Assembly: GCF_037392515.1 (NCBI RefSeq)
Contig: NC_090280.1
Span: 25,611,118-25,675,117, forward strand
Source of the DNA: Haliotis asinina
Taxonomy: Eukaryota > Mollusca > Gastropoda > Lepetellida > Haliotidae
DNA: 64,000 nucleotides
Direction: 5' to 3'
In this document: positions 1 through 11,689 of the stretch, in pieces
Position numbering within the stretch: the stretch's first letter is position 1
Layout: every line of letters begins with the position of its first letter
Translations under genes and position numbers: made by a program
The notes under the pieces: model-generated
Databases searched by the model: none
The model's input: the letters and a program-made list of their open reading frames with translations, nothing else
Told to the model about the DNA's origin: nothing

Positions 1-1245
1 GGTTCAGTGTCTGTGACAGACTACATGAAAAGGTGTGGTTTATAATATTACGTCTCAGTGTCATTAATAACAACTGATTCCCAAAACACTAATAGCTATG
101 ACCTGTGTGATCCAATATTCGCTATGTCGACACCCAGAAAATTACATATAGGCATATGAAATTACATTTGAAAACGAATTTAATGGTAACCTAAGGAGTA
201 GATTCCGTGTAGTTATATGTGAACCATGTAAATCATTTGTTCATTAGTACACGGATGTTAACTAATGCATTGAATGAAAATGTGTTAGAAACGTGGATCT
301 GAGGGAGTCTGGGTGAAATATTAAAACTAGTGCTCTAGTGTCTCAACTAAATAACTGAGTGAATGAGTTTATAATCACAGCGTCAGTAATTCTGCCATCT
401 CGTGGCCACAAAATAATTATAAATCCGTGATAAACACACGAATTAAAAACATGTCAAGGAAGGACACTAAAACCAACGTTATTTGCAGTATATCTCAGCA
501 CAGAGAGTTAAAACTAGCACCTCCATCTAAAATATTTTAAAAGCTTTTCACAGTGCAATGTAGGAACATGCTGAGTACCACCACCAACTGATTGGAGATC
601 CCCGTACCGGGGACCATGGGGACTTATTGTTACAGTACATTTTCTACGTGCAAGCCGAAGTTACAACATCCTTTTAGCGGTTGGTGATTGTAGTTAAAAT
701 GTTATAATAGTCGGTAAGCTTAAACATTGCAGAGAAAGTTTGTGCACAGTCGTACCCCGACTGAAGGACAATAATTTTACAAAACTTCAACCCCATGTGC
801 AGATACAGCCACTCACACTCTCAGCTGTTCAATTTAACTACCTGTCAAAAATACAAATCATATTTACAAATCATTTATTAGACGCTTTGCAACAATTCTA
901 TTTCTTTAATACACGCAGTTGACGTTTAAAAGATCTTTCATATATACAAGTCATATCAAACCAAGAAAGATTATTACAAAAGCAGCTGTCACCATTGCTA
1001 TTAGAATATTTGTGTGTAAAAGTAAAGTTAAATAATATCAGCATTATCATTAACAAATAAACAGATCACTACATTAGTTCTAATTTTGCAAGAATCCATA
1101 AGCTACCGTGGCTATTTCAATTTTGGGGTCTTTCAGTGCCACGTAAAGGTTTAAAAGTGTACAATTTTCCAATCATATTTCACATATCTTCATGTGAAGG
1201 TACTTATTTATGTGGCCTCCATGTACTTCTACAGATCACGTTTCG
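1..1245. other. intergenic, no gene recognised
   Basis: AT-rich sequence. The short open frames on both strands have no recognisable protein features or convincing splice context. I see no gene, RNA or mobile element here. Confidence 0.5.
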
Positions 1246-1248
1246 CAC

Positions 1249-1303
1249 GCACACACACACACACACACACACACATACATACATACATACATACATTCAT
1301 ACT
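1249..1303. repeat. compound microsatellite (CA)n then (CATA)n
   Basis: An uninterrupted CA tract passes into CATA tetranucleotides. The threonine/histidine-rich open frames across it are a by-product of the repeat. Confidence 0.9.
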
Positions 1304-1950
1304 ATACCCCCCGCAATTAAATGCAGATAGGATAGCAGAGGCGCATAACGTTAGAAACCATGTTTTGGAAAGTTGGTTATTTTCTGGACATTCAAGTCGG
1401 TAGTCCTATGTATGATCATTGTGTCTCAATATGACCAAACGCAATCATACCGAAGCCGTTGTGAAGAATGACTTGTAACGGATACTTTGTATTTCTGTTA
1501 CAACAGACAAAAGAACAAACTATCATGGACTAGAAGTAACATATATTCAACATTTCATTCTACAGAAACTCGCAATCAAAACGCGGCATATAACATAGTT
1601 CCTAACGTAATGCACACAGGCTAGACAATGTTAATGCACATAATGAACATCAAACCAATAAAGAGTCTTCTACACAAAACACTGCTTCCATCATAGAATC
1701 TATAGATTCCAGTGTTACACCTGTGCAACATATTGCATCATAATCCTGAAAGCTGTATGTACACAAAACATATAGAAGACTAAATCTAAGACCATGTGGG
1801 GAGATCTGTGGTTTCCATATGCATTAGCAAGACGATGCCTACAAAATGAATGCCTTTGATGATTTGAGTATAGGAGGCATCAAAATGCTTGTGTATAAAT
1901 GTTCATGAAGACACCCGTACTTATGATTGTTATATACAGACTAGAGAGGG

Positions 1951-2205
1951 GACCCATGAAGGGGTAGAATAGGCAACCCATGCTTGTCATAAAAGGCGGC
2001 CATGCTTGTCGTAAAAGGCGACAAACGGGATCAGGTGGTCATCCTTGCTGACTTGGTTGACACGCCATCGGTTCCCAATTGCGCAGATCGATGTTCATGT
2101 TGTTGGTCACTGGATTGTCCGGTCTCGATTATTTACAGACCGCCGCCATATGGCTGGAATATTGCTGGGTGCGGCGTGAAACTAAACTCACTCACTCACT
2201 CACTC
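1951..2205 (+). mobile_element. SINE family A copy, near full length
   Basis: Read on this strand it starts GACCC.TGAAGG..GGGGTAGAATAGG and ends in the shared tail GCGGCGTGAAACTAAACTCAC followed by TCAC repeats. The flanks ACTAGAGAGGG (1940-1950) and ACTAGAGATGG (2206-2216) match at 10 of 11 bases and read as a target-site duplication, which supports retroposition. This copy carries a short internal tandem duplication of the CATGCTTGTC..AAAAGGCG segment. Confidence 0.85.
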
Positions 2206-2216
2206 ACTAGAGATGG

Positions 2217-3027
2217 AATGGGTGTTGAAACATTGTGGTTCAGGATTTAGCCGGTCACATTCAAAACCCATGATCCGTAACGCTGATACAATATGTTAGA
2301 TATTATGTATATAACCTGAAATATAGATGTATAATATAGCCATTGGGATCGATAAAATAGGACCATATTTTTTGCTTAACAAGTTGTAGATTGGTCAACT
2401 AAGATAACTCTTAGTGGCAGCCACCACCAACAAGCAGGTCAGCAGATCGTCAAAAGTGATGCTGAACTTGATCCTTGAAGATTTGATGATGGAGTGGTCT
2501 TTAGCAATCCATGATTGTTGTACCAGGCGACTTACGTATGGTAAATATTAAACAAGTTGCACATCTATACCATACGTTGCAATGGTTACCCTCCAACGTC
2601 TAAATGCCTATCAAGAAACGGGATCTGATGATCAGGCATGACATTTGAATGACATTAGGCGTTATACACATGCCCGTCCCAGTCAGTGCTAGTTAGCTTC
2701 GGCCACCATTGCTATCTTATCAGGTGTCTGGCACGCTTTTTGTTTCCTATATAGTTTTCATTCACATGATAAAGAAATCAGAATATATCCCGAAACCTCG
2801 TGCTCCTCAACATAAAGAAGATGACATACCTCAGACCTCAGTTATCACCTTTTTGTGAAAAGGAAGATGACAAAATGTCTGGTCAGTCGTATCAAGGCCA
2901 AACATAGACATTTTAATGCGGGGTGTCCATGTTCATCACTGATGAGAACACAACAAGGAAATGTCAGCGACAGTGGTGACAATCCTGAAGATCAAACGTG
3001 ATACCAGCATTTTGGGTTTCATGCCTT
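2217..3027. other. intergenic, nothing recognised
   Basis: No coding signal or known repeat was recognised in this stretch. Confidence 0.4.
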
Positions 3028-3125
3028 TGTCGGGTTGAATCCCATATGAGATACGAACCCACACTCTCGGAGTCAGGCACCGGAGCCAGCACGCAAAGTC
3101 AGCCGTCTAACCCACTCAGCCACCG
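3028..3125 (-). mobile_element. SINE family C fragment (tRNA-derived head)
   Basis: The reverse complement reads like a class II (long variable arm, Ser/Leu type) tRNA. It has an A-box-like TGGCTGAGTGG and, about 60 bases on, a B-box-like GGTTCGTATCTC. A second copy of the same family lies at 37924-38061. The amino-acid type of the source tRNA cannot be told by eye. A real tRNA gene is unlikely because the arms do not pair cleanly. Confidence 0.6.
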
Positions 3126-3204
3126 CGTCTTCTGCAAAAATTAAAGTCGCATACTTGGTAGTTATAACTTTACTTTGTCAGTGATACATCGGATATGAAA
3201 TGCC

Positions 3205-3815
3205 ATGTCGGCCAGACTTGGTTCTGAAAGCTTTGTCGATGCCTTGAATGACAAACTTGATCAAGCAGCTATTGTGCAAGAGTCGTCTGAAGCTCTTAGA
3301 ATATTCGCAGATAAAAGCATGCTCACTCCGCCTCAAGGGTCGGAGCTGTGTGAATATTGGCCAACAACACGGGGAAAGTGAACTTTTTGGAAAGTTGGGG
3401 TTATCCCTCTTGCAATGCAGTCTTGTGAGAATTGCACTCTGAATTTATATGGGTATGTTTAAACATGAAACTGATGAGGCGGTCTCTGTGGATGCCTTTA
3501 TTTCTTCCACAACCGAATCAGCGGAAGGGAATATCTGATGACTTTTGAAGGACAGCAGATCATAGATATTCCTGAAGCTCAATCTAAACTCCTCACATAT
3601 CTTCTTTGACTTTGCCAACCGAGCAGAAGTTCATGTTTCTGGAGTGCATAAAGGAAAGGGTCTTCACAAAGTGGGGCAAGCTCTTGCCCACAGATGCAAG
3701 CAATTGTTGAAGCGCTCATAATTGCTTTCAAAATCAGGTTACCAGAACTTGTTTCAGGCAAGGAACAGCCTCTTTCAACAGTGACTCAACTGAAGGTCTC
3801 TATACATTTTTAACA
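3205..3815 (+). pseudogene. decayed protein-coding relic, family unknown
   Basis: An ATG at 3205 opens 58 codons to a TGA at 3379-3381, with a soluble, helix-like composition (for example QAAIVQESSEALRIF). Further coherent stretches follow in other frames, such as HVSGVHKGKGLHKVGQ and RLPELVSGKEQPLSTV near 3640-3790. The pattern is that of one ancestral reading frame broken by several frameshifts and stops. I do not recognise the family; it could be a host retrocopy or part of a mobile element. It begins about 80 bases after a family C SINE. Confidence 0.35.
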
Positions 3816-3819
3816 TGTA

Positions 3820-4621
3820 TGGCCGTCAAAATTGTTCAGTTCACCATTCGACCTGATACCTTTTACTAATATGTGAAACATCCGGACGAAACTCAGGACG
3901 ACATAAATTATATAGAAGCCGTATTACCAGTATTCTTGAGTCATAAATGACACAGAAATGTCGAAACCACATAAATGACTTGTTGATGATATATGGATAT
4001 GCATTTCGAAAGAGAAATGAAACTTGTCGTTTAGCAGCAGATACGCTTGAAACAAGGCGTTATACAATATATCATTATGTACATAAGGAAAGGGAATCCA
4101 GGTTCCTATTGCCCTCAGCAACCAGGATCCATTCCTCGACAGGGGTGCAAACTAGGGTTACCCAATTCGGTCCTTCGACCAGCATTGGGCTGCTGTGGAC
4201 CTACATGCCTATACATGCCTACATGGAGCTATTAGCGTTACCCAGCACCCACCACGAGGAGGTTGCTCTAAAAGGGTGCCCTCAAAGATAGGGATTCCGT
4301 GATAAGGCTTATCACTGTGATCATACAAGAGCCCACGGAGACTAAACAAAGGTCAATAGGTAATGCAAAATACTTTTGACAATCAGGTCGGCAAGACAAG
4401 AGGCTGTGGAATTACAGTCATTCTGGAAATATTGACGTAATTAACATGCACGAGCTAGGGATGCACATTACAGAGGTACTCCGTTCTTGGAACATGCTGA
4501 ACCATGCAAATTCCACATGCTAACCCCATTAGGGAACTGTCCACAGTAAGTGTCCTTTCAAAAGGGCAGACGAAGTATATCTTCAGTCTCCTTTCTTCTG
4601 ATTCCGCTTCTCTTCGTTTTG
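3820..4621. other. 3' flank of the minus-strand receptor gene, nothing recognised
   Basis: This lies downstream (on the minus strand) of the last exon of the IgSF gene. It may hold its 3' UTR, but I cannot place a polyadenylation signal with confidence. The open frames here look like noise. Confidence 0.35.
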
Positions 4622-7600
4622 TCAGGTATTGACTGGTCTCATTGGCATGGCTGCTTCAGGGACATCTCTCTCTGACCTGGGGAGACACACAAAATAGCTA
4701 GTGCTAGTCATTATTATGTATTTGTTATTTAAGAATACTCTTACCGAGATCATACGCTCGCCTCGCACGTATTGTCAGAAGAAATCAGCTTACCTCGTCA
4801 AAGAGGTTATCTGCCCTGTTTACTGGCGGAAAACCTCTGGATCACTTACACTCTTGGTCAATTTCAAACAAGGTTTGATATCTTGTCAAGAACAAAGTCA
4901 GTTAACACAGGAATATCTCATACCTATCTCAACCTACTGAGAATTACGTAGTAGACGGTTATTAGTGGATTACCTTCTCTTCCTCTTCTTCATATATATC
5001 CACAGTCCAAACAATCCTCCAATCACAACCAGAGGTATAATAACTGCTAGCACAATAGTTGTGGTGGTATGGTATGGTATGGTGGTATGGTCCTCTGCAA
5101 TAAACGAAAAACAAACGGTTACCTTTAATCACATTATCAGACAAAATCACCTGCACTCTTGGATACGTGCAAACAAAATATAGTACGTGTATATATACAC
5201 TTAAAAACGTGAGTAGTCATAAAGCGTGTGGGTAAAATATATGGGAGAATCAGCTGTTCATGGCAACTCTAACATGGTTCGTTCGGGTTGTCCAGTGTTG
5301 TCTGTGATTTGATTATGTGAACTCGCAATACGTAAAACCTGTATGGAAAACAACAGTTTTGTAAAAGTCTTTTCTTTGAAGGTGTTTGAAAGTCATAATG
5401 TGTCTGAGACAAAACACACAAAGTCATAGAACATGCTAAGATGTGGAGCAAAAACATACCTGTGGGTGTTGTTGTTCTGTCACCTGAAACATGAATGGGA
5501 ATTCAGTAAGAGCCAGTGTTTCATATAATGCGTCATTATTTGTAATCATTCACCTGAAACATCAACAGCACGAAGCTGACGCACATTCATTTCTGTTATG
5601 GAAAAGTGAGTGAGTATGTTTTAGAAATGATTTCTGCCATTTTCCAACAAAACACGGAAGACAACACCAGAAATGACCCTCATGGCTTGGGACAACATGG
5701 GGGAAAGGCGAATGACTTTCGAATAATAGACTTGGTTACAAATCCAATATTGCAGTCTTTGGATATGTGCATGAAAAAATAGCAGAATTCTCCACGATTC
5801 GTTACTGAGCCTTGTACCATTCAAAAGGAATGTGACATAAAACTGAATGTTCAGCTTTGTTGTGCAAGCAAGGGTGACTCATGATTTATAGATGCCACGT
5901 ACCTGGCGAAGAGATCGAGATGCCGCGTGTGTTACAATCTAAAAATGAATACGAAAACATGACATTTCTCAAAATATGACTCGATTTCAGTTGCTGTTTG
6001 AACTGAGTTGAACTGAAGCATAGATGAATGACCACATGTGAATGAATTGTAAACAATCATGACGTTTAGACATTTACGTATGAAACATGGCACTTTTTGT
6101 TGCAGTACCGTAATTGAAACAATATCATGCGCAAAATACTAAAATCTAAAAGGAAAATATCCAGCAGCATATCTCACCTTCTGTCATGCTGTCGTATCTG
6201 CCAAATATCTTTCATCAGCAATCATGCACATTTTATGACATAGCTTGAGGATAAATGTAAAAGAAATGACTGTGAAGGTATTCATCTCAATTAAGTATTC
6301 ATTCACATCCTTGCGGACACCATGATATGGAAAGGCATGTCTCAATTTCCTGGACATGCACAATTCGACATTTTACGATTTGAGTTATCGTCCTTGACAA
6401 AGTTTAGTTACAACAGTGTTGCGACGAGTTTTGGGAATGGAAATAGAAATGAAGCTCATTACACAAACGATAACAATTCGCTGTTACTTCCTACAGCGGT
6501 GATAGTGCCTTGTCTTAAGCATTCCCCAACAAAATGCACATAAAGTGGAGATTTTAGGGTAACACAAGTAACCGAAACGAACCAAACCAGACAAACAAAC
6601 AGGTATTAAGAGGGGAAAGCGGAGTTATTGATACATAGGGCCGTCTCCTATTCTGTGGGTAAACACGTTCTCTGCTGAGATCGCCGATGCGTGATAGTTA
6701 GCGGTTGTTTACATCACTGACCGGTAACTAGGAAGTGGAACACGTCTACGGATGATCAAAATGTTGCAATGCAAGGAATGTTCGTGACTTTTTAACCAAC
6801 CTGGAAAAAACGTAACTTTTTTCCTGTCCTTTTCGATAGGATTCCCCTTTCTTACACCTACTGACGTTACTTTCTAGAATGGGAGACGCCTCGACAAGTC
6901 AGCGGCGGACGAAATTTTATTTCATCCAGCTCAAGAGTGGTAGTACCTCTGATGGCTCAAGCACTTGATAGATGCACTTGTTAGTTATAAACAACAAGCA
7001 CTCACACGAAAAGAACTGTTTGCATTATTTTTTCAGCCGATATCCGTAAGTACCGCGAAAATAGGAAACGCCAATATTTGTATCTTTAAATTTTTCTGGC
7101 GCATTTTTTCCTTCATCTATTCATTTATCAATGACATTCTTGTCTATTTATTTCATTCTACTAGTTTACTTTATATTAATATTTATGAAGGATTGGAAAT
7201 TCACATAATCATCTGAATTTCCCAAATTGTACCGAAGAAGCTAGAATACCATAAGAGACACAAGTGCTGTTTACACCTATAAAGGTTAAACACCCTTGTT
7301 CTTGCATTTTCAGTTCAGAATATGTGAGCTTAAAATGGAGCATATATATACATAAAACACTGGTATTGGCTTTTGTAGGGATCTTTTTTTCAGCTTCAAG
7401 TTCTGCAAGTGCCATAGTGTGAGTATGGTTATAAGCAGCTTTAGCAATATTCCAGCAATATCTCTGTAAAGACACCAGAAATGAGCTTCACATATCGGAC
7501 CCATGTGTACAAATGAACCCAGGTCTTCGTCATGACAAGCGAACGCTTTAACCACTAGGCTTCCCCACCGCCCTGTAAGTGCCAGAGGAATCACAAGTTT

Positions 7601-10600
7601 TCAATCATATTTAGTTATCCGGCTTTATGTTTGCCTTGCAAATATGTTGTCTGCCTTTTTTGATTAATACATTCATATTCTGAGAAAAAATGCATCACGT
7701 CTACAAGCACACATTTACTTGCAAGAGTATATGTGACTATGTGGTAAGTATATTGTGGTACGTAAACTGACCACGTAAACGTCACAAAATCAATTTACGC
7801 ACGTAAGAATTTATACTCCTGGAGTAAATTTAAAGTAAAATAAAAGGACTCCTGGAGTACTTTACCTGTAGGACCAAACTGACGTTGTCAATGGCACTTT
7901 GTATTTTAATCATGCTTCCGTTATAACAACTATATCAGAACATCTAAAACAATTAAGACATTAACCCTTGTAAATTTGGGAGATCTCAGAATTGTTCTAA
8001 ATAATAAATTTCCCATATTTGTCACTATTCAGTTTGGGTAATCCTCTTTATCGTATTGTGATGCGTCGTATAATCACCACATAACCTCTACCTCAGCTGT
8101 CATTCTGGTCTCAGTCATTTGTCAGTGTCAGCACTCCCTTTCCTGCAGTCACACATTGTCTTCCATTTCTTCTAGTACAAGAGTATAGTAAAATTCTGAT
8201 ATTGGCTTTAATACATGGTGTATACTCATATACTCTCTCATGATTATCAGATCATAATCTATGCCAGCTCAGTGCTGTTTAAGTATACCACTACCTTTGA
8301 GTGAGTGAATGTAGCTTTACGCCCTTTTCAGCAATATTCCAGCAATATCCCGGCGGAGGAAACAAAAAATGGGCCTTACATATTGTACCCATGTAAGAAA
8401 CCGAACCTTCGGTGTTACGACCGAACGCGTCATTTACTAAGCTATCCCATCGCCCCTCAGATATTTGACGCCAGTGGTGTTCGTTCGCCTTTATTCTCAT
8501 ACAGTACGTTGCTTTCTCTATGAGACTGATCAATGAAGCATCGTCGCATGCAGGAACGTTTGGATTAAACTAAAGATCACGTCATTTGGAGAGACCAGGA
8601 ATGGGTCCTAGTATCGTTCACTCTTGAATAGCGATATTGTTTGAATTTCGCAGGTCGTCATGATTATGTGTGGCAACGACAAGAATGAGATCCGACTTCA
8701 AACTTAGACCATGATGACACCTACAGTTGAGACGCACAATCGGGGGGGGGGGGGGGGGGGGGGACCATTAGAGGTTCTAGCAACGGTGTATGGTGCATGT
8801 GCTGCAGGGATGACCTTCTGGATGTGCACGTTTGATTGATTTAAACATATTTATTCAAGAGAATGGATTGGGTACAACTTAGTACAGGGATAGAAAAGTA
8901 TATACAAAAGGAGAATAATACATCAAAATTAAAGTAATACATTGAATACGCTCATTACTTAGATCATAAACATTATATGAAATCATGATTCGTTTGGAGT
9001 TTGATTTATATTTTTGAACTTCTTTAATCTTCTATTTATTGTCACTGAACGTAAGATCTGCACTGCCATTTAATGGTAACTCTAGTTTTTTTTATGCTCT
9101 AATGCTTCAGATTTTGTTAATATTTTGAAACATTTCCCGTCTGATATTACAATACAAAGAACATTCCATAAAATAATGATGAAAATTTTCACAGGTAAAT
9201 GTACAACTACATTCTGGATTCACAATGAGACCAATCCTATACAGATCACCATTTAATCTACTTTTTGAATACTAGTATCTCACCTGCTTATGAATTACAT
9301 TGATGGTAACATCTGTCACCAAATCATGGCGCTTTTGGCGTACGCGAGCTTATTTACGATTTAAAACTTTTAACGGAATCTGATTCTCTAACATGCAAAG
9401 GTACAGTATTCCATAGTTGTGAAGATGAAGGGAGGAATGATTGAGTGTAGAGACTTGTGCGGGAATAGGACAAGTTTCTCAGATTATGATTTGCCCTGGA
9501 TTCAACAGTTTGGGCATAGGATCTAAAAGGTAGGATAGAGCGTGTTTTGTTGTAGATATTATAGAATAAAGACAGTTTACAAGATCATCTTCTCTCTTTT
9601 AACAATTACCAACCTGCTTCATAAATTATCTCTAGAACCATATTTTGGTAAACCAGTAACTATCCTGGCGGCCTCAAACTGAACTTTTTCAAGTTTATGG
9701 GTTAAATCTACCGAACAACCATCCCACAATTCACAGGCACATTCAAGATGTGGTCTAATGAATACGATATAGATCTTATCTAGGCTGTCCCTGTTCAGCG
9801 TGAACTTTAATTTTCTCACTGCTGAAGCCATCAAATACGTTGTTCCACTTACAGTCAGAAGAAAAAGTTACTCTAAGATGTTTATGAGATTTTTCCGGCG
9901 GACACACTGATTTTCAAATTCTAAATCCAGAATGTTATCATCATGTTTAAGACTGAAACGCATAGCTTCTGCTGTGTTGGGATTGTATGTCAAAAGCCAA
10001 CTGCTGCCCAGCACGATAAGTTCCTATTGAGTGTATCTTGCATAAGCCTGTGATTTATCGATGAAAATCCCATAGATGTATCATCTACGAACATGCCTGC
10101 TGCACAATCTAACTCATCGGCAATATCATTAAGATATACTGCCAATAGAAAGAGACCCAGGACTGATCCCCGGGGTACCCCACCAGCAAGAGATTAGGGA
10201 TCTGATAACGAACCATCTTTTGAGTTCTACCACTGATGTAGCATTCAGTAAACCCGTGAGCCACACTCCGTCAAATACCTTTGAAACATCAAAATAAACC
10301 ACCATCCACTAGTCTTCACGTCTATATAGACCTGAGCAAATACTGTTAATATATAGTTCTATTAAACTGAGGAGTCGTAGACTGGCCCACTTCAAATCCG
10401 AAATGATATTTGTACAACAATGTATTGTCCAGAAAATAGTTAGACATATGCTTCATGAAAACACTTTCAAACATTTTCCCTAAACAACTGATTAGAGAAA
10501 TGGGTCGGTAATTGCTACAACTAGGTTTATTTTCTTTTTTATGAAGCGGCATCACATGAGCTTCTCTTCATCTATTGGGATAGATACATGTAGTAATGAT

Positions 10601-11681
10601 TTATTGAATAAAATACACAATGGTTTACGTGAAACAATGTGCTGGTGCCATCCGATTTGCCTCCCACACATCGCCCGGGTCCAGGGTCGTTGATGCCTAC
10701 TTAAAACAGGAACGAATTGTCCCGGCATGGAGTGTACAGCCCCGTCAGTCGTACCGAAGACATTGGATCACCCATCGCTGATAGCCATCTCAAGATGCAT
10801 ATCCACAAACGTTATGGGAAATCGTAAATGCTTCTGAAGATTGCTTTGGTTTCGTGTTGGTTTTAAATGGATTTGTTGTGATGGTGTGTTAACAAATCAG
10901 TTTTGTTAAGACCCTTTCATTTTGACGGGTGCTGTGCCTGATTATTGCCTATACATTGTCGTTTTAGTACATATGGGCGACAACATGATTAAATAGGCTA
11001 TTTCACTATCGGACTTCAAAGTGAGGGTTGATGAGGAAGGACATACATATCCCTGTGGCACCCTGGGAGTTAATCCCGATTATAAGTGAGTGAAGTTAAA
11101 TATCAGAAATGTATTTTGTACTGAAGTTTTTATGAAATTAATAACGATGGGTTATCTTTGCATTATGGGTCTTGCAGAAAATCTTCTCCTTATATGTAAA
11201 GAAAAAATAATTTCCAGAATTATGTCATTTCATACAACCAAAACGCATATGCACAGAATCTCAAGAGCACTTCCTGATTGTATGAAGAGAATTTTAACGA
11301 GTGAACGAAACAGTTGTTGCTTTGTTGAGATTTATGTTTGTTTGTTGTTTTTGTCATGTTTTGTGTTGTTGTTTGGTGGCGCGTTGGCAGGTCCACGCGT
11401 CTATGAGACCAGGTATGTTTCAGGTAGTCTGGTTCGGTGATTTCATACTCTTTTAACTGATTCAATTAGTTCTCAACACAGATTTGTGTTTATTGACTTT
11501 ACCTTGAACTATTAATATCTTGTTCAGCTGATGGGGGATGTGGGTGCTTTGCAAGATCAGTTTACACTTGTACTCTCCTCTGTCATCCCAGGTGACATTT
11601 GTTAGATTGAAACCAAATTTTTCAGTTTCATCCAGCAGATAAAACCGTGATTTGTAGATGCCGTTGATACTGAGGGACTCC
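4622..11681 (-). CDS. IgSF single-pass membrane receptor, 3' part of gene (6 exons)
   Basis: Exons on the minus strand, given as plus coordinates: 11503-11681 (half an Ig domain), 5903-5938, 5554-5592, 5460-5483 (stalk), 4974-5094 (transmembrane) and 4622-4676 (tail and stop). All have AG/GT borders. The introns before the transmembrane exon are phase 1, and the last intron is phase 2. The frame stays open throughout, which six unrelated pieces would rarely do. Known of such proteins: Ig domain, short Thr/Ser-rich stalk, one helix, basic stop-transfer. The tail is short, with no tyrosine after the helix region. The upstream half of the Ig domain and the signal peptide were not found, so the gene is incomplete here or its 5' exons were missed. 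The 5.6-kb intron holds two SINEs and a LINE. Ligand and role are unknown. Confidence 0.7.
4974..5094 (-). CDS. exon: transmembrane segment of the minus-strand receptor
   Basis: After a Thr-rich stretch comes a helix TIVLAVIIPLVVIGGLFGLW followed by the basic stop-transfer YMKKRKRR. The acceptor is TTATTGCAG and the donor GTAATC. Entry in phase 1 fits the preceding 24-bp exon. Exit in phase 2 fits the last exon (4622-4676), which adds a short tail ending RPVNT and a TGA stop. The upstream part carries a small ATACC repeat. Confidence 0.7.
5940..7415. other. intron of the minus-strand receptor, no extra exon placed
   Basis: Several AG..GT-bounded short segments exist (one near 6180), but those I checked either meet a stop or break phase. 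No repeat family was recognised. Confidence 0.4.
7418..7572 (-). mobile_element. SINE family B copy (tRNA-derived)
   Basis: The reverse complement begins GGCGGTGGGGAAGCCTAGTGG (A-box region), continues with a degenerate B box, and ends with AATATTGCT..GC near the shared tail. The flanks CTGCAAGTGCCATAG (7403-7417) and CTGTAAGTGCCAGAG (7573-7587) match at 13 of 15 positions, a target-site duplication. Confidence 0.8.
8298..8456 (-). mobile_element. SINE family B copy
   Basis: The shared tail (GAGTGAGTGAATGTAGCTTTACGCC read on plus) and the tRNA-like head are both present but diverged. No clear target duplication was seen. It lies in the long intron of the minus-strand receptor. Confidence 0.75.
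8742..8763. repeat. poly-G tract of about 22 bases
   Basis: A pure G run. Its length in the assembly should be treated as uncertain. Confidence 0.85.
8838..10640 (-). mobile_element. 5'-truncated, decayed LINE (CR1/jockey-like reverse transcriptase)
   Basis: Minus-strand translation shows ordered reverse-transcriptase blocks. Near 10500 is the N-terminal palm region (CSNYRPISLISCLGKMFE). Near 10170 is a PGSVLGPLLFLVYLND-like block, then FVDD near 10090 in place of the usual YADD/YVDD box. The thumb and C-terminal region at 9619-9834 contains RPHLECACELWDG and KLEKVQFEAARIVTGL. The frame is interrupted by stops and shifts, so it is not coding. The 3' part to about 8838 has an AATAAA on the minus strand near 8850. 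It sits in an intron of the minus-strand IgSF gene in the same orientation. Confidence 0.75.
10641..11500. other. intron sequence, possible unclassified repeat
   Basis: The first 160 bases have a higher GC content than their surroundings (CACATCGCCCGGGTCCAGGG), suggesting a fragment of an unknown element. The rest is AT-rich without a recognised feature. Confidence 0.3.
11503..11681 (-). CDS. exon: C-terminal half of an Ig domain
   Basis: Translated on the minus strand it contains FGFNLTNVTWDDRGEYKC, the E-F strand signature of V/I-set Ig domains (D-x-G-x-Y-x-C), with an N-glycosylation site at NVT. The acceptor is a good TTCTCTCTTCAG tract and the donor is GTAAAG, ending in phase 1. The partner Cys and Trp of the B/C strands should lie in an upstream exon that I could not find, so the domain is split by an intron. 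The 5' border may be off by one base. Confidence 0.65.
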
Positions 11682-11689
11682 TGAAGAGA

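Noticed and set aside
2002-2250. Open frame inside the first SINE A copy, and similar ones at 20044-20322 and 62687-62929
   Set aside because: They follow the SINE consensus in different frames; no conserved protein.
4080-4265. Stretch resembling rRNA or a structured RNA (AAGGGAATCCAGGTTCC..)
   Set aside because: No continuous match to any rRNA region that I can reconstruct, and no fold obvious by eye.
6168-6200. Candidate extra stalk exon of the minus-strand receptor
   Set aside because: AG and GT borders exist, but entering in phase 1 gives a stop within five codons.
10641-10800. Possible transposase or recombinase fragment
   Set aside because: No catalytic motif found in any frame.
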